From NCBI RefSeq assembly GCF_024139115.2, contig NC_085140.1, forward strand, positions 51,299,907-51,363,906: a DNA stretch of 64,000 nt, given 5' to 3'. The notes below the pieces were generated by a model. The model had not been told where the DNA came from. It did not search any database and saw only the letters and a program-made list of their open reading frames with translations. Every line of letters begins with the position of its first letter. The first letter of the stretch is position 1. This DNA comes from Armigeres subalbatus (taxonomy: Eukaryota > Arthropoda > Insecta > Diptera > Culicidae). The translations under genes and the position numbers were made by a program. Shown in pieces: positions 1 through 13,075 of the stretch.

Positions 1-2905
1 CCTTAGGGATATCCTACAAGAATTCTTTCGGGATCTCCTCCGGTAATTCGGGAATGCCTTCGGAAAATCCTCCAAGAATTCCTCCGGGAAGCCACCCAAG
101 AATTCTTTCGAGAAGTTATTCAAGAATTCCTCCGGGAATGCCTCCGGGAATACCTTCAGAAATTCCTCCGGGGATCACTTCGTAAATTGCTTCGAAAGTT
201 TCTCCGAGAATTTCTTGGAGAATTCCTCCGGAAATTTCTTCGTGAATACATCCTGGAATTTATTCGAGAAATCTTCCAGGAATTCTTCCAGTAATTGCTT
301 CAGAATCTCCTCAAGAAATTCCTGCTGGAAATCATTCGTGAAATCCTCCGGGAATCCCTTCGGAAATTCCTCTGCGAATTGGTCCAGGAATTATTTCCAG
401 AATTCCTTCGGCAATATTCTCGAGAATTTCTCCGGGACTTTATTTGGGATATTCTCCTGGAACACCTCCGGGAATTGCTTCAGGAATTTCTTTGAAATTT
501 CTTCGAGAATTGCTTCGGGATTTCCTTCAAGAATTCATCAGGAAACTCCTCCTGGAATTCATTAAAAAATCCCCCGGGAATTCCTCCGTGACTTTTTCCG
601 GAAATTCCTATGGGTATTGCTTCAGGAATTCCTTCAAGAATTCATCTGAGAATTCCCTTCTGGAATTTCTTAGGGAATTCCTTGTGAACTATCTCCAGGA
701 ATTTCTCCTGGAATTCATTCAAGAAATCCTCCGGAAAACTCTTCGGGAATTCCCCCGAGACTTTCTTCGGAAGTTCCGCCAGGAATTTATTCGAGAGTTT
801 CTCCTGAAATCCCTTCGGGAATTCCTTCGACAATTCGGGAGTTCTCCGAGAATTCCTCCGGGAATTTCTCCTGGAATTCATTCGTGAACTCCTCCGGAAA
901 TTTCTTCGGAAATAACCCCAGGACTTCCTTAGGAAAATCGTCCGGAAATATCTTCGGGAGTTCCTCCGGGACTTTATTCGAGAATTTCTTCTGGATTTCC
1001 GCCGGGAATTTTCTTCTGAAATTCCTTCATGGTTTCCTTCGGCAATTTCTTCGGGAATTCCTCCGAAAATTCCGGAAAAATTTCCGAAGACTCCTCTTCT
1101 TTGGGAGTTCTTCCGGGAATTTCTTCGAGAATTCCTCCGGTAATTCCTTCAGGAATTCCCCAAGGATTTTCTTCGAGAATCCCTCCAGGAACTCTTTCTG
1201 GAATGCTTTCCAGAGGAAATTCCGGAGGAATTCCCGAAGGAACTTCCGGAGGAATTCCCGAAGGAATTCCCGAAGAAACTTCCGGAGAAATTCCCGAAGG
1301 AATTCCCGAAGGAACTTCCGGAGGAATTCCCGAAGGAACTTCCAGAGGAATTTCTGCAGAACATCCGGACAAAATGCTGAAGGAACTTCTGTAGGAATTT
1401 CTGAAGGAACTTCTGTAGGAATTTCTGAAGGAACTTCCAAGAAACTTCCAAAGGAATTCCCTAAAGAAATTTTGGATGAATTCTCGAAGGAACTTTCGAA
1501 AGAATTCCCGAAGGAGCTTTCAAAGAATTACCGAAGGATCTTCTAGAGGAAATTCCAATGAATTCCCTGAAGGAGCTTCCGGAGAAATTCTTGAAGAAAC
1601 TTCCGGGAGAATTCCCGAAAGAACTTCCGGAGGAATTTCCGCATGAACTTCCAAATTCCTTAAGGACTTCCCGAAATATATTTTGGAGGAATTCTCAAAG
1701 AAACTTCTGAAATAATTTCCGAAGGAACTTCCGGAGGAATTTCCGAAGAAACCTCCGGAGGAATTCCTGAAGGCACATTTGGAGGAATTTCTGAAAGTAC
1801 TTCTGAAGGAATTCCCGAAAGAAATTTTGGATGAATTCTCGAAGGAACTTTCGAAAGAATTCCCGAAGGAGCTTCCAAAGAATTACCGAAGGATCTTCTA
1901 GAGGAAATTCAAATGAATTCCCTGAAGGAGCTTCCGGAGAAATTCTTGAAGAAACTTCCGGGAGAATTCCCGAAAGAACTTCCGGAGGAATTTCCGCATG
2001 AACTTCCAAATTCCTTAAGGACTTCCCGAAATATATTTTGGAGGAATTCTCAAAGAAACTTCTGAAATAATTTCCGAAGGAACTTCCGGAGGAATTTCCG
2101 AAGAAACCTCCGGAGGAATTCCTGAAGGCACATTTGGAGGAATTTCTGAAAGTACTTCTGAAGGAATTCCCGAAAGAAATTTTGGAGGAATTCCTGAAGG
2201 AACTTCTAGAGTAATTTTCGACAGAACTTCTGGTGAATTTCCTAAAGGAGCTACCGGAGAAGTTCCCGAAGAAACTTCCAGAGGATTTTCCTAATTAACT
2301 TCCAAAGGAATTCCCGAAAGAACATTTGGGATTTATTCTTGAAGGAACTTCTGGAGGCATTCTTGAATGAACTTCTGGAGGAATTCCCGAAGAAGCTTTC
2401 TGAGAAATTCTCGAAGAAACTTCCGGGAGAATTCCCGAAACCACTTCCGGAGGAATTCCCGAATGAACTTCCAAAGGAATTCCCGGAAGTACATTTGGAG
2501 CAATTCTCGAAGGATCTTCTGGAGGAAATTTTGAAGGAACTTCCGGAGAATTTCCCGAAGAAGCTTCCGGACAAATTCCGGAAGAAACTTCCGGAGGAAT
2601 TTGTGATGAAACTTTTGGAGAATTTCCGGAAGAACATCCGGAGGAACTGCTGAAAGAACTTCTGGGGGAATTCCCGAAGTAGCTTCCGGCGAAAATTTTT
2701 CGAAAAAAAATCAGGTGGAATTCCCGAAGGTATTTCCGAAGGAATTGCCGAAGGAACTTCTAAAGGAATTCGCGGAAGAACTTCTGGTGTAATTCCCGAA
2801 GGAACTTCCAGATAATTCCCGAAGGAACTACGATTGGAATTTCCGACGGAAGTTAGGGGGATTTGCGAGATGAATATCTACTGGAATTCTCTCAGAATCC
2901 TTCAA
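1..2905. repeat. Degenerate GGAATTCC-type tandem array
   Basis: The stretch is built from an imperfect unit of about 12 bases around GGAATTCC with TCCGG or TTCGG spacers. From 1 to about 1200 the top strand reads mainly TTCCTCCGGGAATTCC. From about 1210 to 2860 it reads mainly GGAGGAATTCCCGAAGGAAC, the opposite polarity. Because the unit length is a multiple of three, long open frames rich in N/S/F/R/E/L appear on both strands; I treat these as artefacts. Similar arrays recur at about 58150-59100 and 60160-61310. Gene content: none seen. Confidence 0.85.
1476..2185. repeat. Two 355-bp direct copies inside the array
   Basis: ATGAATTCTCGAAGGAACTT begins at both 1476 and 1831, and the following roughly 355 bp match almost base for base until they diverge near 2186. 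The copies are far more alike than neighbouring short units, so a recent segmental duplication is overlaid on the older degenerate array. Confidence 0.8.
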
Positions 2906-3470
2906 TAATTGCTTGGAAATTCTTTCAAAATGCCTTCAAGATTTTTCAAAATTTCTGGAATACCGAAGCGAATCCCTCTGATATTCCGTAGGGAATACGT
3001 CTGGGTCTTCGAATGGATACCTTCTCTATTTCAGAATGCCAAAAAGATTCTTTTCGAATCGCAAAAATTTCAAGTGGAATCTCTTTGGAATCATAGTAGG
3101 ATTGCCTTTGGAGTACCAAAAGCATTTCCTATAAAATCATAAAAGGTTTGCCTTCTGAATATCAGAAGGAAACCTTCCGGAATCTTAGAAGGTTACCTTC
3201 GGAATCCCATTTTGCAATTCCAAAATAATTCTCTTCGGAATGTCCTTGGTAAACCCAGAAGAATTAGCTTTAAATTTCAGAACATAATTCCTTTCAGAAT
3301 CTCAAAACAGGATTCCCTTCGGAATCCCAGAAAGGTTTTCTTTTGGAATCTTTAAATGATTCCCTTCGAAATTCTAGAAGGACTCTCTCAATTGCATTTT
3401 GTATCTTAAAACGAATCGCTGCACAATTCCAAAAAGATTCCCTTCGGAATCACAAAATGAATCCTAAGGA
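2906..3470. repeat. Second degenerate repeat block (ATTCCCTTCGGAATC type)
   Basis: Irregular copies of a 22-28-base motif such as TTCCCTTCGGAATCCCAGAA recur about every 25-30 bases. It resembles a more diverged relative of the preceding array. No gene recognised. Confidence 0.6.
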
Positions 3471-4071
3471 AAATGCGGATGTATTTCCAAAGGAGTTTTT
3501 AAGCTACCTCCCAGAGAATGTTCCAAAGAATATACTGAAGGAATACGCAAAAGAATACAGGGAAGAGTGCTTCAAGGAATTAAAACTGATAAAAAACTGG
3601 AAAGGATTTTGCAGCCTACGTTACATTCTCCAAACTTTTTGTTTTCCTTTCAGGTTCAATCCGAGATCCGCCCTCGGGTACAAACGGAACTTCTGGAGCG
3701 TGTTTCAGACAAAACATAATGCGCCCAAAACTTCAACTCGTTTCTTTTCAGGCCCGCAAGGCATTCGCTTAGGCTGGCGATACAATCTCGGGTGGTATTT
3801 ATGTTCCGGATCTCGTAGCAGCGTTTACCGGATAGCTGCATAATTTATCAGCTTCCCAGCGGGATACTTTCGGAGCTTGTGACCAGAACTGCAGTTCCTT
3901 CCCATCATCGTCCGACCATGAAGCTGATCCAGGAATCCACCGGTGTCGCAGAACCCTACTGGTTTAAAAGCGTGGCTGTACAACTTTTTAATAATTGTTA
4001 TTTAAAATGAAATAAATATTTAATGTTTTACAATCTTCCAACATTGAAATCAAACTTCAAAAATAGAGCCT
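3471..4071. other. Unassigned non-repetitive stretch
   Basis: A frame is open on the plus strand from 3343 to 3843 and a shorter one lies on the minus strand at 3656-3841. Neither has a recognisable domain. The higher GC from 3650 to 3960 could mark an exon or a transposon fragment, but nothing identifies it. Confidence 0.3.
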
Positions 4072-4200
4072 GCTGACTTCTAATCATCTTTCTCTTTCAA
4101 GCGCGTAGAGGAAGGATATGATTTTGTTTTCATCGGGAAACAATGAAAACAGATCATATTCTTCTACGTGCTTGAAAGAGAAAGATGATTAGACGTCAGC
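4072..4200. repeat. Inverted repeat (hairpin), about 129 bp
   Basis: The left arm, 4072-4121, starts GCTGACTTCTAATCATC. The right arm, 4153-4200, is its reverse complement with about five mismatches. The loop is about 30 bases. This is consistent with a small foldback or MITE relic; no clear target duplication was found. Confidence 0.75.
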
Positions 4201-7057
4201 AAGCTCAACACTAACGAAATAATAAGAAAAACAAGAAGAAGTATCCCAAATCAGGAGCTCGACATGGCTTGATGTTCCATAGCAAGACATCGGACCCACG
4301 TCAGGCTGAAACGTCAAACCATTTCGCATGTTAGAAGCCAGACGGGCTCGACGCAAACGGTGCAGAATCGCGAGATGTAAGGCGGATCCTCTTGCTCTGC
4401 TCACTCTCAGATCAGGCTCTGTCTCACTGATCGGGACTTTGATGTCAAGCTCCTGTCGGACTCAGATTTCTCAGAGGGGTAGATCTTTTTTCCTTTTTTG
4501 TGTTGTCACTATATCTTTTTCATAACAATTTCAAGTGATATATATCATTACTATTGTGTTATGAGGCGAGCATAGAATCGAATATCGAAATATTCATTCT
4601 TTTGAATGTATTAAACTTCAAATTATTCTTCTAATGCCCATCAGGCTCGCCTTTAGACGAGGTACTTCTATTATTTTCTTTTGTATTTTTTAATTGCACA
4701 GAATTCAAATGAAATGAATATGGCGATAACAAATGTTCAAGAGTTATTTCGAATTAACTTTGTTTAAAAATTCTACAAATCATAAAAAATGGTATTTTTT
4801 TATGTTTCATGATTTCGTCTGTAACATTCTAAACAATAAAATATCTTCAGTTCATTATTTTTTAACCACTGCCCCAAATAGAAGGTTTTGATGATGAAAC
4901 ATATACTCTAAGTTATTACACTTGTTACTTGTTACACCGAAAATAAGGAATAAGTTTCAAAACTTTCAATATTCCAATATTGAAAAGAAACGTTCAAATA
5001 TTTTAATAATAAATTCAAGATTTGATTTGAATGGATAGAAAACTGGACTGAAAAATTAAAACAAAATTCTAGAAACACAAAAAAAAATATTAAATTACGA
5101 ATCGGATGTGTTGATTGCCCAAAATGTGTCTAGATTTAGATTTAATTTTGAAAACATAATAATGATTTTGATCGGAATCAAAGATGTAGGTCTTCAGGTT
5201 AAATTTGTTCAAATTAGTTGTTTTATAATTTTGTGGATTTTTAGAAAAGCTATACCATTAACTGTGATTAGGCTATACACTGCTCAACTTACTTCATTCC
5301 TAAATTCTCAATGTTCAAAACATCGATTTAATTTGATTTACTTTATCAAATATAATTGTGTCTTTCTTCACATCATTTTGCGATCATTTGAAAAACTTCA
5401 TCAGCTAGTCAGGAAGTATTCTTCGAAATAGTCTGCTAAGTAAGATCAAACCAAGAGCTGAACATTAACAATATTTCGGCTATACTATAAGATACTATAA
5501 GTTTCACTGTTTTCTGTGAAAATCATGCTCTAAAAAGGAAGAATCACACTAGAAAGCCATGCAATGTCTCTATCGCTTATAACTTTTGAAGGTTTTGCAA
5601 CTAAGAAAAGAATCAAACCATTGTAATTAGGTGTTAATGTGGTACTACCGTATTGATTAAATGCTGGTTACTCGGAGACGAGCCAGCCTCGGGCTAAAAG
5701 TCTCCCTAATAAAGACATGTAATAGAATATCCAACGTATTCGTACCTTCAAATAATTGGAGGAATTTAATGTTTCCACCTTGAAAAAACCGCGAGTCCTT
5801 CGGTTACTGAAAGCTAACATTATTGTAATAGAATCTTGAAAAATTGTATTGAAAACATGTCTTCGGCTCCATAACGCTTTACGGCAAAATAGCCTTCAAA
5901 ATTAAACATAAATAAAAAAATAATCTTACGAAAAATTGCTATTACGATTGGATAAATAAAAACCGGGAAAATTTGACGAAATTTTTCGGGAAAAGCGAAA
6001 AAAACGAGAATTTGAAAATCGAATTTCAGTTGAAGAAGTTGCACAGAAAACACTTCCAGCAAATCCACAATAAAAAACTATGCAAGAAACATCAAAAGAA
6101 ATTGCTGGTGAAAGCGACAGAAAATTTGTTTCCGTACGATTTTTTGGCAATTCCTTCAGAAATTATACAGGAAAGATCTTATCAAATTCTATAAGGAATC
6201 CTATGGAAAATCAAATGAGATTATTTTTTCAAAAACAGTTTAGTTAGTAATATTATACCATTCAAAAACGTCCTTCCCCCTACCAATGGTACAATTCCAA
6301 AAAGCTCAAAAGTGACGCATCCTATGGAGAGAAGGGAAATCAATTCAGAAAGCCATTTCTATCTAGAATCGATGTTACATAATCGTGAAACGGTTTACAA
6401 TCCGGTACCTCCTAATACCGGACTGATTTTAGAAGGTTTGAATCAATAATATTAAAATTGATTGAACGCATTATGATTAGGTGGAGATGTTAAAAATGAA
6501 CCATATTTTCACTAACTTTGCTGGATATATCGTTAAATTGTAATGTAAAATCAATTTCTGAATCTAGCCGCTGTTTCCCACATCCGGACAGTTAGATGTT
6601 TAACACTCGAGCACGCGCGCTGTTGTATTTTGTACAACACTAACCAGAAAACATCGCTCGCGGTGCACAGCACGAGCGAGCCTGCATGAGCGTTCCAGGA
6701 CCGTAGCGTGCTAAACGGTTAATGTGAGCAAATAGCCATTTTTACAGCTGTATTGTAAAATCTATTTAACTGTTTCTTCTGGTATCAGAAAATGAAAGAA
6801 AGTTGGATGATGAAAGATGATGAGATGTTGGATGTAACCAATTTAGCTGGAGAGTCAAAAAAGCTCTACTAGCACACATTAGGTAGGCACCCCATGACAG
6901 CCGCGCGCAAACTGTTTTATTGACAGTTCATACGAAAAAACCGAAGAATCTCTTCGAGTAATGCCGGCTGTCTTCATGACGACGAATGAGCGTCAAAGCA
7001 CACAAGACAACATTTACAATGAACAGCCCATCATCCGACTCACTACATCCACGGCGC
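4201..7057. other. AT-rich intergenic DNA, no gene recognised
   Basis: Only short open frames occur. At 5670-5725 there is a stretch with GAGACGAGCCAGCCTCGGG followed by AATAAAGACA. That looks like a retroelement 3' end with an AATAAA signal, but I cannot name the family. A GC-richer patch at 6605-6700 contains CTCGAGCACGCGCGC and GCTCGCGGTGCACAGC. No tRNA or other RNA gene was seen. Confidence 0.35.
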
Positions 7058-9620
7058 TACAATGCACATTCGGCCACGCCGTAAAATTAGGAGGAAAAAA
7101 TATTTTCATCATAATGATAATATTTTAGCAACAAAGTGTCTTCAGCAAAGTCATAGCTTATTATCTAACCTTTATTTTGATGTTTGTTACAATAAGGTGG
7201 TTTGGGTTTCACCACGTTATGAGATAAAATGTTCAACTTCTGTATTATTAATTTTAGCATTGTATGATTTTCTGGAAAAAATGTTCCTTATTTAATTTTG
7301 GGACACTTTACTGAAAAAAAAAACCTTTTTGTATGTCGTTTGTATCATTTGTTATGATAATTTTGAATAATTATGTTAGGGTGACCCTAAAAATCAATAT
7401 TTTGATTGTAACTTTTAATTTTAATTTTATCGAGTTGACGTCTTCTACAAAGTTTTAGAGCATAAAAAATGCACGTTTAGGTTACATAACCAAGTAAATT
7501 CATTGGTGGATTGCAGAGATATCACTGTTTTCTTGAAAAATCCGTTGTTTTCAAATGCTTGTATTTTTGAATGGGGAAAAAGGGGATCCATTTTCCTGGG
7601 TTAGACAGAGGAAGGGCTAAGGAAGTTGCTCTGCATATTTTGATATTGGGGAATTTGAGGAATTTGAGGTTTTCCATCATTTGAAAAAAATGGCTTAATG
7701 TACGAGGAAATCAAAATCATCAGTTCTAGAAGTGTTATAAAACCGAAAATTCCGCCTAATTCGTCAAAACAAAAATGTTTATAGTAATCATAGCTTCTTT
7801 ATATATTTCCAGCGCATCTTCACTCAATATACCGATTGGTAGAATAACATGTTCAATAATATCAACGCTTATAAACGTGACAACTTCACTGTACAGACCG
7901 TAATCGTAGGTTGTTTACATCACTTGTTCAATCGATTTTACTTTAAAATCGTTAGGTATGGAAAATTAGGTTTTTCGAGCGCAGTTTTTTATTTTACTTT
8001 TATCTATTATTAGGGTGGTTCAAAATTCGATTTTTCTCCTCACCGATCACTCAATTCTGTCCCATGTTCTTAGTGTCCTCCGCGAATTTGAGCGAAATTG
8101 ATAGCAACTGATTTAGCTTTGAGCCGTTTCAAGTTTGCATGGGAATAAGTATGGGAAGTGGATTTTTCATCCTACTGCTTATGGCGCTTCCCCATACAGC
8201 GAAAAAAGAACCCACATGGCCAAAATCGCATGTTGATTAATCGTTCCAATAATTAGTTATCGGTTTTAATCCAGCTTGCGAATCTTTGGTTATGATTATT
8301 GAACTTCTTCTTTTGTCAGTGCTATCTTTCGCGCCAAGAGCAGCAATGTTGCCTGTGAAGTAGTTTCGCGATAAGCTCCAAAGAACTACAACATAAATTA
8401 AAATCGATTACTAAATATTCGAACGATTATCCAAGTGATAATTCTTTTGGGCTCCTTTTGGCTATGTTGGTTCTGTTTTCGCCAGCGCCTAATTGGAAAG
8501 TGCCATAATCAGTATGATGAAAAGTTCACTTCCCCATACTAATTCCCAAGCAAATTTAAACGGCTCGTGCTAAATCAATTCGCGGAGGACACTCAGAACA
8601 TGGGATAGAATTGAGTGATCGGTGTGGAGAAAAATAGAATTTTTGAACCACCCTAATATATATCTAGATAAAAATTAAATAAAAAATACACTAAAAAAAC
8701 CTAATTTTCCGTACCACCCTAGCGATTTAAAAGTAAAATCGATTGAACGAGTGATGTAAACAATCTACGATTACGGTCTGTTCAGTGAAGTTGTCACGTT
8801 GATAAACGTTGATATTATTGAACATGTTATCCTACCAATCGGTATATTGAGTGAAGATGCGCTGGAAATATATAAGGAAGTTATGGTTACTATAAACATT
8901 TTGTTTTTGACGAATTGGGCGGAATTTTCGGTTTTATAACACTTCTAGAACTGATGATTTTGATTTCCTCGTACATAAAGCCATTTTTTTAAATGATGGA
9001 AAAACCTCAAATTCCCTCAAATTCCCCAGTTTCAAAATATGAAGAGCAATCCTTAGCCCTTCCTCTGTCTAACCCAAGAAGAAATGGATCCCCCTTTTTC
9101 CCCCATTAAAAAATACACTAATTTGAAAATAGCGGATTTTTTCAAGAAAAATAGTTATATCTGTGCAATCCACCAATGTATTCCCTCGGTTATATAACCG
9201 AAACGTGCATTTTTGTATGCTCCTCAACCTTGTAGAAGATGTCACTTCGATACAAATTAAAACTAACAAGTTACAATCAAAATATTGATTGTTTAGGGTC
9301 ACCCTAACATAATTATTTAAAATTATCATGAGAAATGATACAAACGACGTACAAAAATGGTTTCTTCAGCAAAGTGCCTCAAAATTAAATAAGGAACATC
9401 TTTCTAGAACATCGTACAATGCTAAAATTAGAAATATAGAAGTTAAAAATTTTATCTCAAAATGTAGTGGGGCCACCCTATTGCAACAAACTTTAAAATA
9501 AAGCTTAAATAATAAGCTTTGACTTTGCTGAAGACACTTTGATCCTAAAAAATTATCATTATGGTGAAAATATTTTTTTCCTCCTAATTCCACGACGTGG
9601 CCCACTGTGCAATGTCGAAC
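7058..9620. mobile_element. 2.56-kb near-complete inverted repeat (foldback-type element)
   Basis: The left arm runs from about 7058 (CAATGCACATTCGGCCACG) to about 8275. The right arm runs back from about 9620 (CGTGGCCCACTGTGCAATG) to about 8390. Matches continue through the arms, for example GGAGGAAAAAATATTTTC with its reverse complement near 9565-9590 and GTTAGGGTGACCCTAAAAAT with the complement near 9295. A loop of only about 110 bp remains. The arms carry scattered mismatches, so this is an ageing palindrome and not an assembly fold-back. A transcript through it would form a hairpin of more than 1 kb. No transposase is seen. Confidence 0.8.
8011..8655. mobile_element. Inner TIR element at the centre of the palindrome
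   Basis: The sequence begins TAGGGTGGTTCAAAATTCG and ends GAACCACCCTA, with the arms complementary inward (ATCACTCAATTCTGTCCCATG at about 8045 against its complement at about 8607). It may be a separate MITE nested in the larger palindrome, or simply its inner section. Flanks are AT-rich and no target duplication can be fixed. Confidence 0.55.
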
Positions 9621-10083
9621 TAGCTGCTGTGATGCCGAAAGTTTGGCAACAGCGTGCATCGTGCATTCGTGCATGTCGTCGCTACGACACTTCGGGTTGA
9701 ATGAGAAGTAAACAGCATGAAACGATTGATGGCATGCAAGGCGACAGTAGGTGCTATTCAAAAATGACTGCAGTGGCAAGGCTGTACATTTGGAAAGCCT
9801 CGAGGACAACACTGATTGTAGCCCATGCGGAAGTCTGGTAGTAAGCCTATGAGAGAGAAAAATGTTGAAAGCTTCTAAGAGTTTATTGGAATCTGCAGGA
9901 ATCACCTACTTTTGCATAAAATCTTAGAAGTTAGAAAGAAAACTGGAAAACTGTAAATAGTATTGAACTCCCTTAGAGATTTTTGGACGATCATAAGCTT
10001 CACTGATAGATCGTAGCTGTTTCCGAATATTTCTAAGGGTTCGAGTTCTTAGAAGTTAGTGATAATTGCTTGAGACCATCAAA
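9621..10083. other. No gene recognised
   Basis: Unremarkable AT-rich DNA. The minus-strand open frame 9366-9905 runs from here into the palindrome arm and has no recognisable domain. Confidence 0.3.
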
Positions 10084-10344
10084 TCTATATAATAAAAATG
10101 AAATGGTATGTGTTCGTATCCGCATGACTCGAAAACGGCTGGATGGATTTTATTTATTCATTCAGCAGTTACATTCGTTATAGTTTCCAACGGGTTTATA
10201 TGATATTTCCTCATGCAAAAATTATTAATAAAGCTGAGTTAATCGTGAAAAAATAAAATTAAGATTCGTATGGAAATTTCGCATGGGCAGTTCACAACGC
10301 GCATTTCGCCTACTATGCAGGACAACGTCTGCCGGGTCGACTAG
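10084..10344 (+). mobile_element. Non-autonomous Helitron
   Basis: It begins TCTATATAATAAAAATGAAA, ends GCCGGGTCGACTAG (CTAG terminus), and sits exactly between an A (10083) and a T (10345). TC at the 5' end, CTRR at the 3' end and insertion at A^T without duplication are the defining Helitron signs. At 261 bp it has no Rep/helicase and must be mobilised in trans. A truncated reverse-strand relative lies at 54901-55077. Confidence 0.85.
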
Positions 10345-10925
10345 TATTTTATAAAATTTAAAGACTGTTTTAACAGGGAATTTATAACTTATCTGAGGAA
10401 GTCCGAAAAAAATTTCTAGAAATGTCTCCGGGGGATCTCCGGAAAGTCTCTAAAAGTATTCAATAGATATGATAATCCAGTTTGTCCTACCCACGTCTCA
10501 GAACGTGACGGCGCCTCTGGAAGGAGATAAGAAAAAGAAGCCAAATCCAAAGTTAATAATCAAAGCTAAAAACTCAAAGGTGCAGCCCAATCGGGTTGTA
10601 CGCAAAGGTGACGTAGGACTACGTAGCTATTCAAAATTGATGGTATTTGCCATAATAATTTGTGTCAAGAAGTTGAATAGTTGTTCCCAGTTGGATGGAC
10701 TTTGAGTCTCTAACCGTGGAATTAACATGACTCATCGGCCGCTGAAGTCACTCGACTGGCTTTCAGTCGGGGACATCACAATCCTTACTTTGCCACGTAA
10801 GCTTACACCGCGGGCGAAAACCAAACGTTGCAAATAAATATATTTGCGTTTGGTTTCACGCCACTTCTGATTCTGCTTATTTCTCCTTTATTTCAGCCGT
10901 TTTTGAGGATGGTGTCCTTCAAAAA
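10345..10925. other. Unassigned; possible transposon remnants
   Basis: A 78-codon plus-strand frame at 10469-10705 has a lysine/proline-rich start but no recognisable domain. The short palindromic motif GACGTAGGACTACGTAGC near 10612 has a related copy (GACGTAGTCCTACGTC) near 14671, so both may belong to one old element that flanks the repeat cluster between them. Confidence 0.3.
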
Positions 10926-12169
10926 GGTCTTTATACAAAAGAAGGTTGATCCGACAATCCGATATGAACTTTCTTCAAAGTGCAAAATTTAATCGTAACT
11001 AGCAAATTTGATAGCGCGGCGGAGGGAGATGATGCAATTAATTTGAACGGATAGAATCACTAACAGCAACCAAGCTACCACGTTTAACCCGATGCCGCCG
11101 AAACAATCCATTTTCGCAATTAATTCTTTCTTTCCATAAAATGCTGGTCCTGAGAAGAACCAATTTTCTTTTCCCAAAGCGTCTTTCCAATAACTAACTG
11201 CATCCAAACGTTTGTCTGCACCCTGCGTTGAAATTGTCCAACCGCCACTTTATGATTTTTCACCAAGCTTTCACCATTTGGAATATATTTTCAGCATTGC
11301 CACTGCTACCCACGCCTTCGTGCTGCTGTGTCCGCTCCGCTGCATCACATTTCGTCCAACCGCTCATTATACAAGAAGGTTGATCCGACTATCCGAAATA
11401 ATCTTTCTTCAAAGTACAAAACTCAATAGTAAATAGCGAATTTGATGCTGTCCGGCGCGCGAGCCATTTTGATCGGGATTCCGCAGACAACATACCGTTT
11501 GGAGAATGACAAGTTCTAAGAATCCTATAAAATTTTCTCGCAAGATTCTGAATTGGGTATCATATGTTGTTTATCTAAGATGCGTTTTGTTGCGAGGAAT
11601 AACAACAGAAATTTTACTCAAGACGAAGTTTCTTCATATTACAAAACATTATCTCTTGGCATCTATCTGTCCGAGCGACGTTCACCAATGGGTGGTTCCT
11701 GTAGATAGTTTCCACTGAGGTGGCGTCTTCATTGATTTTATACAAAAGCCAACATTTTATACAAAAGAAGGTTGATCCGACTATCCGAAATAATCTTTCT
11801 TCAAAGTGCAAAACTCAATTGTAAATAGCGAATTTGATAGCGCCTCGAAGGGAGAAGATGCGGTAAATTTGAATGGATGGAATCACTAACAGCCACGAAG
11901 CTACCACGCCAAACCCGATGCCACCGAAACAGTCCATTTTTGCAAATAACTCTTTCTTTCCATAAACTGTTGGTCCTGAGAAGAACCATTTTTCATTTCC
12001 CAATGCGACTTTCCAATAACTAGTTGCATCCAAAACGCTTGAAGGCACCTTGCGATGAAACTGTACGACCGCCACTTTATGATTTTTCGCTAAGACTCCA
12101 AAATTTGGAATAAATTTTCCGCATAGCCACTGTGCCACCCACGCCTTCATGCTGCTGTGTCCACTCCGC

Positions 12170-12400
12170 TGCATCGAATGTCGAATCGCCTTCTGTGGAA
12201 TTCCGATCAAATAGCTCGCGCTCGAACAGCAGCTTTCTTGTATTTAATAAATTAAACCCGTAAGCCCCGCCCTTTGGCAGCTGATATGGTGTAAATATAA
12301 TGTGCACTCATAACGATTAATGAAGGGCGGGCTAACGAAATTACTTCATTAGATATAAGAAAGCTGCTTTTTCGCGAGCCATTTCGGTCGTGATTCCGCA
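12170..12400. repeat. Hairpin unit, copy 1
   Basis: The left arm is GCTCGAACAGCAGCTTTCTTG with AGCCCCGCCC; the right arm is the complement, GGGCGGGCT with AAGAAAGCTGC. The centre includes ATAATGTGCACTCATAACG. It looks like a MITE that was then co-amplified with the surrounding array. Confidence 0.7.
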
Positions 12401-12844
12401 GACAACGGACCGTTCGGAGAATGACAAATTCTAAGAATCCTTTTAAATTTTCTCGCAAGATTCTGAATTTGGTTATGAGATCAATCGTAAATAGCGAATT
12501 TGATAGCGCATCGGAGGAGATGATGTAGTGAATTTTAATGAATGGGATCTCTAACAGCAACTAAGCTACCACGCCAAACCCGATGCCACCGAAACAGTCC
12601 ATTTTCGCAATTAACTCTTTCTTTTCGTGAAATGTTGGCCCTGAGAAGAACCAATTTTCTTTGGGGAAAATATATAAAGCTCTTTTAGTGGAATGTGGAA
12701 TGTCTTAGACGGTTCAATTTTCTTTTCCCAATTCCCATTCCAATCACTAACTGCATCCAATCGCTTGTGTAAATTTGCAGCATTGCCACACTGCCACCCA
12801 CTTCGTGCTGCTGTGTCCGCTTCGCTGCATCCGATGTCGAACCG

Positions 12845-13075
12845 CCTTCTGTGGAATCTCGATCAAAATGGCTCGCGCGCGCCGAACAGCAGCTTTCTTG
12901 TATTAAATAAATTAAAACCCGTAAGCCCCGCCCCTTTGTGAGCTGATATAGTATAAATATAATGTGCACTCATAACGATTAATGAAGGGGCGGGGCTAAT
13001 GGGATTACTTCATTAGATATAAGAAAGCTGCTTTTCCGCGCGCTCGAGCCAGTTCGATCGGGTTTCCACAGACAA
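12845..13075. repeat. Hairpin unit, copy 2
   Basis: Same structure as copy 1. The left arm contains GAACAGCAGCTTTCTTGTAT and AGCCCCGCCCC; the right arm contains GGGGCGGGGCT and AGAAAGCTGCTTTTCCGCG. Confidence 0.7.

Noticed and set aside
215..2653. Several 80-220-codon frames at the left end
   Set aside because: They are low-complexity translations of the GGAATTCC array, open on both strands because the unit is about 12 bases.
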